Shown: positions 9,463 to 18,286 of the stretch, piece after piece
How positions within the stretch are numbered: position 1 is the first letter of the stretch
Layout: each line of letters starts with the position of its first letter
Origin: Georgenia satyanarayanai
GTDB taxonomy: Bacteria > Actinomycetota > Actinomycetes > Actinomycetales > Actinomycetaceae
Assembly (NCBI RefSeq): GCF_023715365.1
Contig: NZ_JAMBNZ010000007.1
Location: forward strand, 1 to 64,000
Length of the DNA: 64,000 nt
Reading direction: 5' to 3'
The notes under the pieces: generated by a model
What the model was told of the DNA's origin: nothing
Database searches by the model: none
The model's input: the letters and a program-made list of their open reading frames with translations, nothing else
Program-made: the position numbers and the translations under genes

Positions 9463-11245
9463 CTGAGTTTGGTCATTCGCTTAGTGCCTAAGATTTCTCA
9501 GTCATGAGGGCGTCGATGATGGCTCGTCGGTCGGTGTCGATCTGCGGCGGGATGGTCTGGATGGCGCCGTTGGCCGTGATGGTCGCTGAGCGCAGCGGGC
9601 GGAGCTGGCGGATGACGTTGCGGATCGCGAGTCCGGAGCGTCGCTGGACCTCGCGGGAGACGGCCAGCGCGGTGAAGACGATGGTCAGGTGGGCCTCGAT
9701 CGCTTCCCGGGTCCGAACGAACATCGGCCTGGCAGCCAGGTCGGTCTTGGACATCCGGAACGACTGCTCCACGTGCCAGAGCTCGTGGTAAGACCCGATG
9801 ACCTCGTCGGCCGACATCAGCTGCGCGGGGATGTTGGTGACGTAGCCCTTCAGCCCGACCAAACGCCGCGCCCTGGCCAGGGCGGCCTCGTCCAGGCGGC
9901 GTGCGTCGCCGGTGGTCTTGACGAACCGTGGGGTGCGGGCGGCCTTCTCGCCGGCGATGACCGCCTGGGCCCGGTTCTCCTGCAACGTCAACGTCTTGGT
10001 GTCCCGCACTGCCCGTTTGGTCGAGTAGGCCCACACCGCCCGCCACGACCCCGGATGCTGCTGACGGTCCCAGACTGGCTCGGCACGCAGCGCTTCGTTG
10101 TTCTCACTGCGGTGGCGCCCGGTGCGGGGGGTGATGGTGTCGATGACCTGCCCGCCGATGAACGCGTCCCCGTGCCAGCGAAAGTGCGAGGCCAGGTCCA
10201 GCGGCGCCTTCGTCACCCGCGAGCCGACGATGAACCGCAGGTTCGCCTCCTCCAACGCCGTCAGATTGCTCGCCGACAGCATGCCGGCGTCAGCGACGAT
10301 GACCATGTCCTCGATGTCGTGCCGCTCCTGGAACTGCTTGACGATCGGGATGATCGTGGACGTCTCGGCCTTGTTGCCCTCGTAGCAGCCGATCTCCAGG
10401 GGGAACCCGTGGCGGTCGACGAGCAGACCGACGACGATCTGGGGATCGACGCGGCGTTCCTTGGAGTAGCCGACCTTGCGCAGGTCGTCCTCCTTCTCCG
10501 CCTCGAAGTACAACGTCGTGACGTCATACAAGCACAGCGGGACATCACCGCTGGACGCGGCGTGGTCAAAGCACAACGCGGCGACCTGGTCCCGGTAGGC
10601 GCCCAGACCCTGGCCGGCTGCGGCCCGGGCAAGGGTGCGGCGCATCGTCTTCTCACTCACCGGCCGGGCGCCCAGATCGCTCCGCACCCGGGCGGTGTCC
10701 AGGATCGAGGTCGGCTCCACGATCCGGGCGATCACCAGGTCCCGGAACACCGCGTCGCCCAGGGCGTCGAACCCCAACTCGGTGAACACCGCGGCCAGGG
10801 CGTCGTAGAGCACCCGAGAGGAGGTCCCCACCACCTGCGGCGGTGCGACCGGACCCCGCTCACCCGCCGCGGAGCTCGGCTCGTCGAAGAGCGCCGGCGC
10901 TCCGGGCTGGCCGATCAGCGTCGTCCTGGGTGCCAGGGACTCCACGCCCAGGTCGAGTTCGTCCTGCCCTGGATCGTCCAGAAGCTCACGCGCCCGCTCG
11001 ACGAGCAGCCCGAGCTCGGCCTCGGTATGCGCAGAACCGACATGCGCAACGATCCGCCGCCGACCGTTCACGGACTCAGCGATCTGCACGGCCGTCGCTC
11101 CCGAGGCCGTCCGCACCCGCCAAATCCACGCCACGAACCCCACGGTAGAGCACCAATTAGTGCCTTAGAACCGTCACTCAAGCACTCATCACCCCAGGTC
11201 AGCGAGCCGCGCTCTCCCGAAACGCGACGCGGTGACCAAACTCAG
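9463..11245 (-). mobile_element. Complete IS1634-family insertion sequence
   Basis: 1783 bp, beginning CTGAGTTTGGTCA and ending with its complement TGACCAAACTCAG. It holds one intact transposase and is flanked by the 71-bp direct repeats 9392-9462 and 11246-11316. Long target duplications are known for the IS1634/IS1549 group. The matching flanks show the element transposed here and has not been rearranged since. Confidence 0.92.
9488..11143 (-). CDS. IS1634-family transposase
   Basis: This 551-residue DDE transposase has the IS4-superfamily layout. The first aspartate is in LCLYDVTTLYFEAE near residue 205, the second in DMVIVADAGMLS near 285, and the glutamate in the YHELWHVEQSFRMSK (YREK-like) motif near 460. 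The insertion between the second Asp and the Glu is typical of this family. The frame is intact and the length normal. It is confined to the element at 9463-11245 and is probably active. Confidence 0.93.
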   Translation of the reverse strand: MGFVAWIWRVRTASGATAVQIAESVNGRRRIVAHVGSAHTEAELGLLVERARELLDDPGQDELDLGVESLAPRTTLIGQPGAPALFDEPSSAAGERGPVAPPQVVGTSSRVLYDALAAVFTELGFDALGDAVFRDLVIARIVEPTSILDTARVRSDLGARPVSEKTMRRTLARAAAGQGLGAYRDQVAALCFDHAASSGDVPLCLYDVTTLYFEAEKEDDLRKVGYSKERRVDPQIVVGLLVDRHGFPLEIGCYEGNKAETSTIIPIVKQFQERHDIEDMVIVADAGMLSASNLTALEEANLRFIVGSRVTKAPLDLASHFRWHGDAFIGGQVIDTITPRTGRHRSENNEALRAEPVWDRQQHPGSWRAVWAYSTKRAVRDTKTLTLQENRAQAVIAGEKAARTPRFVKTTGDARRLDEAALARARRLVGLKGYVTNIPAQLMSADEVIGSYHELWHVEQSFRMSKTDLAARPMFVRTREAIEAHLTIVFTALAVSREVQRRSGLAIRNVIRQLRPLRSATITANGAIQTIPPQIDTDRRAIIDALMTEKS

Positions 11246-11316
11246 GTGCACGCGGCCGCGCTTCGCTCGCCTCGTTGCCGGACTGCAGTGCCAGCTCTGA
11301 TATCACGGGATTTAAC
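11246..11316. repeat. 71-bp target duplication, right copy
   Basis: Appears identical to 9392-9462. It runs from GTGCACGCGGCC to GGGATTTAAC. Confidence 0.95.
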
Positions 11317-11503
11317 GACCAGCTTCCGCAGTAGCGGTGGACAGGGCTTCGCCGACCCCGTTCGGCAAAGGGTAGCAACCACACATATTTTGTAGCGTTA
11401 CGCCGACCGAAAACTAGTCGGAATATGGGGTCGCCGCGAGTTTCCTCGACCGGCCGAGGGTCATGACTATTATTCGGCTATCGCGCGACGGACACTATAT
11501 CCC

Positions 11504-13021
11504 TCACCGCCGCCACAGGCTGCTCGCCCAGCCGTATAGCGTCGCAAACTCGCGCGTACGCCCGAGAGCAAGGAGCAAGGCCCCGTTCGTCGTCGCCAAG
11601 CATATGGAAGCCGCAACGAGCAATCTCCAAAAGCCGCCATCATTAGGAAGTAGGCTCATCAGTAGCGTCACGATCACATATAGGACGGCGGCCCCCGCGA
11701 CCACACTGGCGAAGCCAACGAAGTACTCTCGCAACTGGCGCCCAAAGCCATACCGATAGAGCACATACGGCTCCGTCCACATATTGACCAGTACAAATCC
11801 GACGGACGTGCCGATAAGAACACCTCCTATGCCGAGCGGCCCCACCAGCAATAGGGACGCTCCAACGTTTACCACTGCCTCAGCCAGGGGCCGAAAGCGA
11901 TCGTTCCAGAACAACCCCCACGACGTCTTAAACGTATTAGTCGACTGACGCATTATCTGGAATAAGAAGTTCACCGCCAGAATCAGCACGAGGCCCTGAC
12001 TCAAAACGTATTCAGATCCCAGCCACAGATCGATGAACTCATTGAGGAGCGTTGCAAGCCCGACCGAGCACACAATACCGACCCACGCGTTCATGACGAA
12101 CACCGCGCGGAACGCTGAATAGCTACGCTCCCTTGTTGCCGTTGCTCCCAGATTCCCGATACTCGCGGCCATCGCGGAGTACAATTGCAGAACAGGCCGT
12201 TCGACCGCGGCAATCACGAGTCGATAGTTGGCTAGATAGGCCACCTGCGACACACCAACTGCAATACCGAGCACAAGATTGTCCGTACTTCTCGCCGCTG
12301 TCGCTCCGACGCGGTGCATGACCATCGCCCACATATACTTGCGAAGCTCTGCCACCTCTTGCTTGTCCAGACGGACGGACCTGCGTTCGACGATGAACGG
12401 ATACGCACGATTCGCGCGGTTCGAGATCGCCGCATTCTGCAAGAGATTGGTGAGCAGCTGAACTAGGACGTAAAGTACGAACTGCGGAAACGCATAGAGT
12501 ACAGCGAACTGAAAAGCTAGTCGTGCGAGCGTGGCGCCCGTAGCGTACGCGCTGACGACCCACTGGTTCTGGTCAGCTGCGATCAGCGTCCGCTTATGCG
12601 CGAATAGGTAGGTGATGCAAGCGTCGACCACAAACACAGCGTACGCAAGAAAGAACTCCGCTGCACCGATCTCCGTATTGACAACGGCGAACATCACCGG
12701 CGCCAGCGCCGCGCCTAGCACGAGAGTACCGATCGCGATCATGCGATACACCGATCGATAGAAGTTGAGCAGCTTCGCAATCCGAACTTCATCTCGCACA
12801 GCAAGTGGCGCGTACAAGAAATAACCGAACGCGACGCCCGCGCCCATTTCCGTGAGCGACAGCAGCGCCACTGTGCTGAGGAAGAATTCAGACAGCCCTA
12901 AATATTCGGTGCCAAGAATGCGGAGGAAAGCCACACGAATGGCTAAGTTGGCGCCAATGGTGACTGCCTGAAAGGCTGTGCCGAATAGGAAATTCTTCCC
13001 GGATTTCCGCGTACGTGACAT
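11504..13021 (-). CDS. Wzx-type oligosaccharide flippase
   Basis: This 505-residue integral membrane protein of the polysaccharide-transporter (MOP/MATE-like) fold should flip the undecaprenyl-linked repeat unit across the membrane. About 12-14 hydrophobic segments are visible, starting with FLFGTAFQAVTIGANLAIRV near residues 10-30. It carries the family-typical opening with a conserved Gly-X-Glu-X-X-Gly stretch (LGTEYLGLSEFF). The ATG overlaps the TAA of the preceding glycosyltransferase (TAATG), which implies coupled translation. No catalytic residues are expected. Confidence 0.88.
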   Translation of the reverse strand: MSRTRKSGKNFLFGTAFQAVTIGANLAIRVAFLRILGTEYLGLSEFFLSTVALLSLTEMGAGVAFGYFLYAPLAVRDEVRIAKLLNFYRSVYRMIAIGTLVLGAALAPVMFAVVNTEIGAAEFFLAYAVFVVDACITYLFAHKRTLIAADQNQWVVSAYATGATLARLAFQFAVLYAFPQFVLYVLVQLLTNLLQNAAISNRANRAYPFIVERRSVRLDKQEVAELRKYMWAMVMHRVGATAARSTDNLVLGIAVGVSQVAYLANYRLVIAAVERPVLQLYSAMAASIGNLGATATRERSYSAFRAVFVMNAWVGIVCSVGLATLLNEFIDLWLGSEYVLSQGLVLILAVNFLFQIMRQSTNTFKTSWGLFWNDRFRPLAEAVVNVGASLLLVGPLGIGGVLIGTSVGFVLVNMWTEPYVLYRYGFGRQLREYFVGFASVVAGAAVLYVIVTLLMSLLPNDGGFWRLLVAASICLATTNGALLLALGRTREFATLYGWASSLWRR

Positions 13022-14223
13022 TAGGCTTCGCCACAGATGACATCTGTAAACGCCGGCGCGGTCCTCCCACTGGCTGCATGATCTCTAAGGTTTTCTCGGA
13101 AGCGTCCCCTCAGTACCTCGTCCTTCATGATCCGCTCCATACCTTCAGCGAGCCCCTCTGAGCTTATAGGCACCACGAGGCCTGTCGTAAGATCAGCCAC
13201 CTGGTCACCCACCGTCGGGTAAGCCGTTATGACGATAGGCAGGCAGAAGCTCTTAGCCTCTTCCACTGATAGCGACTTTCCCTCGCCGCGCGATGGATGC
13301 AGAAACGCGTCACAATGCCCCAAATATGGGTAGGGGTTAGGGACAGCCCCGAGCAAACGCACAACTTCCGAAAGTCCGTACTTCGCTATGAATCGCTCCA
13401 GTCTAGATCGATCCGGTCCCTCGCCTAGGATGTACCACCGGAAGTGCGCGCCCCGATCGCGCAGTGCCGCAGCCGCCTGTAGCGCAAGGTCGTATCCCTT
13501 GCCGACATCCAAGCGACCCATGCTGACGAACTTGAACAAACCGTTGTCTGAAGCGGGATATGGCGCTTCGCCCGCGCGACTCACGATTTCGCTGACTGGT
13601 ACTTCGTTCTCTCGAACCAATACGCGCTCCGGCGGTACTGCAGTCGTGTCCAAAAGAATATCGCGACAACTCGGAGACACAGCCACGACCGCATCGAAGT
13701 CCGGGAGGATAAGCTGGTCGTACGGGTGCCCGGACCAGATCCTTCGGTAGTCGCCATGAATCCAGCAAATCTTACGATGCGCGTGCACGGCATCAAGTAT
13801 GTAGTGGTTCCAGATACCCATGCCACCGGCATACGCGACGGCAACATCGAAGACCGGTAGGCTACTATCAACCGGTCGCTCGCGACGTCGCGCGAGCCAC
13901 AACTGCGTCAAAACCTTCTTTCGACTGAACCCTTGGCCTCGCAATCGGGCGATCAAAGCTCGGGTCACAATAAGCGGGTGCTTCCTCAATGCGCTAAGAG
14001 TCGCCGACCGTCGCAGTCCAAAGTCATGGATACGTCGGTACTCTTCTTGCAATCTCACAATTCGCACCGCGTTCGGAACGTCTGGGAGCAGCTCGCCTTC
14101 CAACTCGTCTACTACGAGCGTCACGTCAAATTTGGCGAAGTCGACTTCGTTGAGCGCGTTCACGAGACTCTTCTGCACACCGCCGATTGACATGCGCCCG
14201 CAAGCAATCAGAACTCGTATCAT
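13021..14223 (-). CDS. GT4-type glycosyltransferase
   Basis: Cytoplasmic glycosyltransferase, about 400 residues. The start is set at ATG 14223, where GGAAGA precedes and the conserved MIRVLIACGRMSIGGVQKSL begins; the longer frame starts at 14247. GGVQ is the donor phosphate loop. Further motifs are FVSMGRLDVGKGYDLALQAA, WYILGEGPDRSRLERFI, LLGAVPNPYPY and HPSRGEGKSLSVEEA, the E-X7-E acidic pair of GT4. A cytoplasmic role is inferred. The next gene downstream, the flippase, starts inside its stop codon. Confidence 0.87.
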   Translation of the reverse strand: MIRVLIACGRMSIGGVQKSLVNALNEVDFAKFDVTLVVDELEGELLPDVPNAVRIVRLQEEYRRIHDFGLRRSATLSALRKHPLIVTRALIARLRGQGFSRKKVLTQLWLARRRERPVDSSLPVFDVAVAYAGGMGIWNHYILDAVHAHRKICWIHGDYRRIWSGHPYDQLILPDFDAVVAVSPSCRDILLDTTAVPPERVLVRENEVPVSEIVSRAGEAPYPASDNGLFKFVSMGRLDVGKGYDLALQAAAALRDRGAHFRWYILGEGPDRSRLERFIAKYGLSEVVRLLGAVPNPYPYLGHCDAFLHPSRGEGKSLSVEEAKSFCLPIVITAYPTVGDQVADLTTGLVVPISSEGLAEGMERIMKDEVLRGRFRENLRDHAASGRTAPAFTDVICGEA

Positions 14224-14239
14224 ATTACGTCTTCCATCG

Positions 14240-15538
14240 TTATCCATGTGTCGGAACCGCTACACCCGTCGGCTGCCGTCGCGGGACGTCGGCGCCGCCA
14301 GCACGCGAACGCGCGGACAATAAAAATGCAGCGCAAACGGCGTATATTACCATCGAAAGTCTATCGGTGTAGGTGACAGCCGACATGCCCGTTACAACGA
14401 CATTCGTGAATAGTAAGGCGAACAGTGTCAAAGCTAACCGGCCGTGCTGCCACCTCACCTGTCGCCAGAGGCCGATTAGCAGCCAGAGCACGGGAAGGTA
14501 GAAAGCTAAGAGACCGAGTACGCCGTTGTTTGTAGCCAGTTCGACGAAATTGTTATGCGACGCTATTTCGTCTCTTCCGCTGATCCCCGTGAGGAACCTG
14601 AACTCGCCCGTACCATGCCCCATCAGCGGGCGATCGAAGAAAAGATCCCAACCGCGAGCGATGAGTTCGCCGCGGACCAAATCTGACGATGACAAGGCTC
14701 TCTCGCCCCCTGGAACGAAACTCAGAAGAGATTCGAGTCTGGTTCCCGCGCCATCCTCGATCGCCCGTAGGCCAAGACCCCAGAGACCGATCATCGCCGC
14801 AGACCCGACGGTAAGCCATCGCAGCAGCCGTCCCTCGCGCGTTGCCCTATACCCTAGGATGATTGCGCCGCCTAGCACTAAAACGAGTAGGGCCCGACGG
14901 GATTGGCTGGCGACGACTACGAGAGCGAGGGTAGTGAATGACAGTCCAGAGACGGTTGATCGCAAGCGTCCACCTTGCGCAGCAAAGTGGAGTGCCGCAA
15001 CTGCCCCCACCGCCGCATAGTGGCCTACGGTGTTTGGTTGGCTGATTTCATATCCGAGCCTGGAAGCCGTCGTGAGTCCCGCGATGATGGGCGCGAAGCC
15101 GGCGCTCGCAACGAGATAGAACACCATCGCTATCCCCGCTGCGACAAGTGACGCAACTGCAAGTTCCAGCAGACGCGGGGTGTCTAATATGATTACCAAG
15201 GCGAACACGAGAATGGCGACGGCCGTCGCGGTGCGGACAATGGAGAGCGAGTAATCCTGGTCACGCGCATATAGAGCGCCGAACACCAAAATCGGTATGA
15301 TCGCAAGATGTGCAAGAGCACGCGGGTCAATCCGCCGCCTGGTATTGCGGGCGAGTCGGTGGAGTGACAATCCGATCAGTGCGAATGCCGCTATATTGGC
15401 GGCACTCGCGGGCACCGCGCTCGGTCCTGTCATATACAACAGGCCGAGAAAAATCGCGAGGAGAATAACGGGGACGCGCCCCTCAGAGTTTATGTGATCC
15501 GGCTTCTCCGCTGCCCGCGACTCATCATGCATTATCAT
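14240..15538 (-). CDS. O-antigen ligase/Wzy-type polymerase
   Basis: A 432-residue protein with about 10-11 hydrophobic segments and one large outward loop. That loop holds RPLMGHGTGEF followed by ASHNNFVELATNNGVLGLLA, the Wzy_C (O-antigen ligase) signature with the conserved His-Asn. In a Gram-positive polysaccharide cluster it most likely polymerises the repeat units on the outer face of the membrane. Its start overlaps the end of the gene at 15525 by 14 bases, and it ends 17 bases inside the alternative upstream start of the next glycosyltransferase. Ligase versus polymerase cannot be separated by sequence alone. Confidence 0.87.
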   Translation of the reverse strand: MIMHDESRAAEKPDHINSEGRVPVILLAIFLGLLYMTGPSAVPASAANIAAFALIGLSLHRLARNTRRRIDPRALAHLAIIPILVFGALYARDQDYSLSIVRTATAVAILVFALVIILDTPRLLELAVASLVAAGIAMVFYLVASAGFAPIIAGLTTASRLGYEISQPNTVGHYAAVGAVAALHFAAQGGRLRSTVSGLSFTTLALVVVASQSRRALLVLVLGGAIILGYRATREGRLLRWLTVGSAAMIGLWGLGLRAIEDGAGTRLESLLSFVPGGERALSSSDLVRGELIARGWDLFFDRPLMGHGTGEFRFLTGISGRDEIASHNNFVELATNNGVLGLLAFYLPVLWLLIGLWRQVRWQHGRLALTLFALLFTNVVVTGMSAVTYTDRLSMVIYAVCAAFLLSARSRAGGADVPRRQPTGVAVPTHG

Positions 15539-16604
15539 CGTGTTCCGCCAAGTACCGATCCATACGCGAGAATAAGCGCCTCACGTACGGCCCCGCGTCT
15601 TTGCGCAAATTCCGGAACAGTACGTCCGAACTATTGCACGCCCTATACTGATCGAAATAGTCCCTATAGACATAACTCTGAAGAACTTGCCTCGATCGAA
15701 GTATCGTACTCTCGTCGCGAAAGACACCAAGGTGGATCCCATGGTGGGGGCGGTACGCCACTGACCCGAAATTACGACCATCCATCTCCGGTGAGTTAGG
15801 GCTGACGGGAGGAAGGCCTACCCCCGCCGACCGCATGAGTTGATAAAGCACCTCTTCATCAGTCATGGATGCGAGCATGGATCGACCGTCTGACAGCTGG
15901 TCGACAAAGCTGTCGAATCGATCGACCACTCGGGGGAAGTACTCCGCCGTCATCACGAAATGCAGGCCCGACAAACGGTTCCGCACGACAGGGAGTCTGC
16001 GCGAGTATCCCAGTGCAGAGCGCCATCGCCCATCTCGTGCGGCTGCGAGAGTCTGGCGTAGGGGTCTTGCGGGCTCGTCGGCGGTCAGTCGGAGATAATT
16101 GCTGTAAGGCAATCCCAACATCTTCGCGTGCGCGGCGTGGGGTGCCAGGATACCGTCCTGTTCGCGAGCAAAGAAGATGTCTATGTCTCCGGAATACACG
16201 GCGTCGAACTGTTCAAACTCAGGGTCGAAGAAGAGCCAGCGCAAGCTCCGGAATGCCGCGCTGCTAGCGGGCGTCCGCCCTTTTAGACCAAAATCGTAGG
16301 GCGCCGTTACTCGTACATCACCATACTGCTTGAGTCTAGTTAGAGAAGTCTCCACTTCGGATGCAAGTGGCCGGTCGACATACAACAGGACGGTATGCTC
16401 CGGGTAGGCCCGGAGAGCCGAATACGCATAAAACGGCAGGAACTGCTGATATCGACTCCCGTAGCAAAATCCTACGATCGCCAGCGTCTTCCTCACGATT
16501 CCCGTCCCTTCCAGCACTTCTGGCGCCCCCGTCGCGCCATCGGAGCACACGTACAAATCACGAGATTTTGGCACCGTGACCTTCGTCGCCGAATTCACGG
16601 CCAA
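15525..16604 (-). CDS. Possible GT-A glycosyltransferase, not assigned to a known family
   Basis: A 359-residue soluble protein. The start is TTG 16604 with GGAGA about ten bases upstream; the first roughly 35 residues are not conserved-looking, and the fold seems to begin at RKTLAIVGFCYGSRYQQFLPF. A single DxD-like motif (VYSGDIDIFFAREQD near residue 140) and LSGLHFVMTAEYF resemble GT8-like or other GT-A transferases that act on cell-surface glycans. Position between the polymerase and the acetyltransferase genes supports a polysaccharide role. It could be a capsular glycosyltransferase with a narrow distribution. No clear family name can be given. Confidence 0.6.
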   Translation of the reverse strand: MAVNSATKVTVPKSRDLYVCSDGATGAPEVLEGTGIVRKTLAIVGFCYGSRYQQFLPFYAYSALRAYPEHTVLLYVDRPLASEVETSLTRLKQYGDVRVTAPYDFGLKGRTPASSAAFRSLRWLFFDPEFEQFDAVYSGDIDIFFAREQDGILAPHAAHAKMLGLPYSNYLRLTADEPARPLRQTLAAARDGRWRSALGYSRRLPVVRNRLSGLHFVMTAEYFPRVVDRFDSFVDQLSDGRSMLASMTDEEVLYQLMRSAGVGLPPVSPNSPEMDGRNFGSVAYRPHHGIHLGVFRDESTILRSRQVLQSYVYRDYFDQYRACNSSDVLFRNLRKDAGPYVRRLFSRMDRYLAEHDDNA

Positions 16605-16753
16605 GCATCAAAGGTCTCCAGTATAACGGTCTGTTATGAGGCGCGATCATCTTCATAAACACGCGGTGTCCCCCCTTCCCTCTACCTCAGGGCATGTTTG
16701 TTGAACCGGTGAGTCACGAGAACGTGAGCATAACTCTTAGGCCAACTAGGCTG

Positions 16754-17428
16754 CTATGTAGCCCCCCAGCCGTGGCTATCGGTTCGCCCTGTCTCCGCCT
16801 TCGCCGGCACGCCAACGGCGGTGACCCGCGACGGCAGATCACGCACAACGCAAGCAGAGGCGCCTATGGTGGAGTCCGCCCCGACACTTAGCCCCTGAAT
16901 GATGACAGCGCCGCTTCCCACCGTGGTGGACTCACCGAGGAATACATTCCCTGCTATGTTGGCGCCAGGATACGCCGTGACGTAGTCCGATAAGATTGCA
17001 TCGTGGCCGACTGTACAGTTGAAGTTGATATGCGCGTGGCGACCGATCTTCACATTCGTGCCGATGCTTACATGCGAACAGATTACGCTTCCTTCCCCGA
17101 GCGCTACGTGGCGACCTAGCGTGGAGGACGGGTGCCTGAGTGTGGCGGCCTTTCTCCCCAACGATGTGGCCCATCTATCGATCCTCCTCCGCACATCGCC
17201 GGAGCCGATAGCAATCACATAGTTAACGTCGACGGGAAGCTCCTCAAGGAGCGACACAGAGCCGATAAGATCCGCGTTTCGTTCGTGTAAGAGACGCTCG
17301 TCCGGGCGTCCATCGTCCAGGAAACCTAACATCTCGTAAGTCGGCGAACTGGCGTTCATGGCGTCAACGACGTCGTGGGCGTGACGGCCAAATCCCCCGG
17401 CACCGATGATCACGATCGGCGTAGTCAT
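16754..17428 (-). CDS. PglD/NeuD-like sugar O- or N-acetyltransferase
   Basis: This 224-residue left-handed beta-helix acyltransferase probably N-acetylates the amino sugar made by the PglE-like enzyme, using acetyl-CoA. The N-terminal Rossmann-like part begins TTPIVIIGAGGFGRHAHDV and binds the UDP sugar. Hexapeptide repeats run from about residue 95 to 205, with NFNCTVGHDAILSDYV holding the catalytic His expected in PglD. The start ATG 17428 overlaps the TGA of the sugar transferase gene (ATGA), which fixes the start against a longer frame to 17617. It could alternatively acetylate a hydroxyl group, as NeuD does. Confidence 0.82.
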   Translation of the reverse strand: MTTPIVIIGAGGFGRHAHDVVDAMNASSPTYEMLGFLDDGRPDERLLHERNADLIGSVSLLEELPVDVNYVIAIGSGDVRRRIDRWATSLGRKAATLRHPSSTLGRHVALGEGSVICSHVSIGTNVKIGRHAHINFNCTVGHDAILSDYVTAYPGANIAGNVFLGESTTVGSGAVIIQGLSVGADSTIGASACVVRDLPSRVTAVGVPAKAETGRTDSHGWGAT

Positions 17429-18027
17429 CGATCTTCCACCTCGTAAGTAGGCACACCACCGCCGGCGGCGTATGTCCCCTCGCGCCTGAGGACTTTTACG
17501 ACTGTGCGAGCGAGAATCCGGAGATCCAAACGCCATGAGTGGTTGTCTATATACCAAATGTCCAACTCTATGCGCTCTGGCCAACTCAATTGGTTCCGGC
17601 CGTTGATCTGGGCCCATCCTGTAAGTCCCGGCAATACTTCCAAGCGCCTCAGCTCGCGTGCGGAGTATTGTTCTACTTGATAGCGCAGAGTCGGGCGGGG
17701 CCCAACGAGGGTCATCTCGCCCCGTAGTACATTCACAAGTTGCGGCAGCTCATCCAGACTGGTCGCGCGCAAAAACCTCCCCACCCGAGTGATTCGGACG
17801 TCATCGGGAGCGATGCCACGCCGCACAGCCTGCGCTCCGTCAGTCATCGTGCGCAACTTGATGATCTGGAACGGACGCCCCGAGCGGCCGATCCGCTCCT
17901 GCTTGAAGAACACGGGCCCTCCGTCCTCTGCCCATATGGCAACCGCCAGTGCAGCTATGACGGGAGAAGTTGCGACTAAGCCACAAGTCGCGGTTATCAC
18001 GTCCACCATACGCTTGAGCGCCTCCAT
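17425..18027 (-). CDS. PglC-like initiating sugar-phosphate transferase
   Basis: A 200-residue monotopic phosphoglycosyl transferase that would start the repeat unit by moving a sugar phosphate from UDP to undecaprenyl phosphate. One N-terminal reentrant hydrophobic segment spans residues 7-31. It is followed by the family motifs QERIGRSGRPFQIIKLRTM, SLDELPQLVNVLRGEM (catalytic Asp-Glu), LVGPRP and LPGLTGWAQINGRN. The length fits the small PglC form, not the long WbaP/WcaJ form. Overlap with the acetyltransferase gene fits a bacillosamine-type pathway. Confidence 0.9.
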   Translation of the reverse strand: MEALKRMVDVITATCGLVATSPVIAALAVAIWAEDGGPVFFKQERIGRSGRPFQIIKLRTMTDGAQAVRRGIAPDDVRITRVGRFLRATSLDELPQLVNVLRGEMTLVGPRPTLRYQVEQYSARELRRLEVLPGLTGWAQINGRNQLSWPERIELDIWYIDNHSWRLDLRILARTVVKVLRREGTYAAGGGVPTYEVEDR

Positions 18028-18286
18028 ACCCAGACTGTAGCTCTAAAGCTCTCGACGCTCCGACCCGAGGGCAGCGCGGTCGCGCTAGCGCCTGCCGACT
18101 CGTGTGGGGAGCGCGCTCTAGCGGTGCGATTCGAGGGACGTCTGGTCAGCCGGCGTCTCTGCCGTGAGCCGCGACGGATCGAAGCTGCGCCACATCGGGA
18201 ACCAAACGTCTCCCTTGTACGGCTTCCGCATGCCCTACGGGAGCGGTAGCTGACGGCGACGTAGCGAACGCTTCCAGACCCTGACG

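Noticed and set aside
9689-11395. 568-residue plus-strand open frame over the IS1634-type element
   Set aside because: It is antisense to an intact transposase with full DDE motifs.
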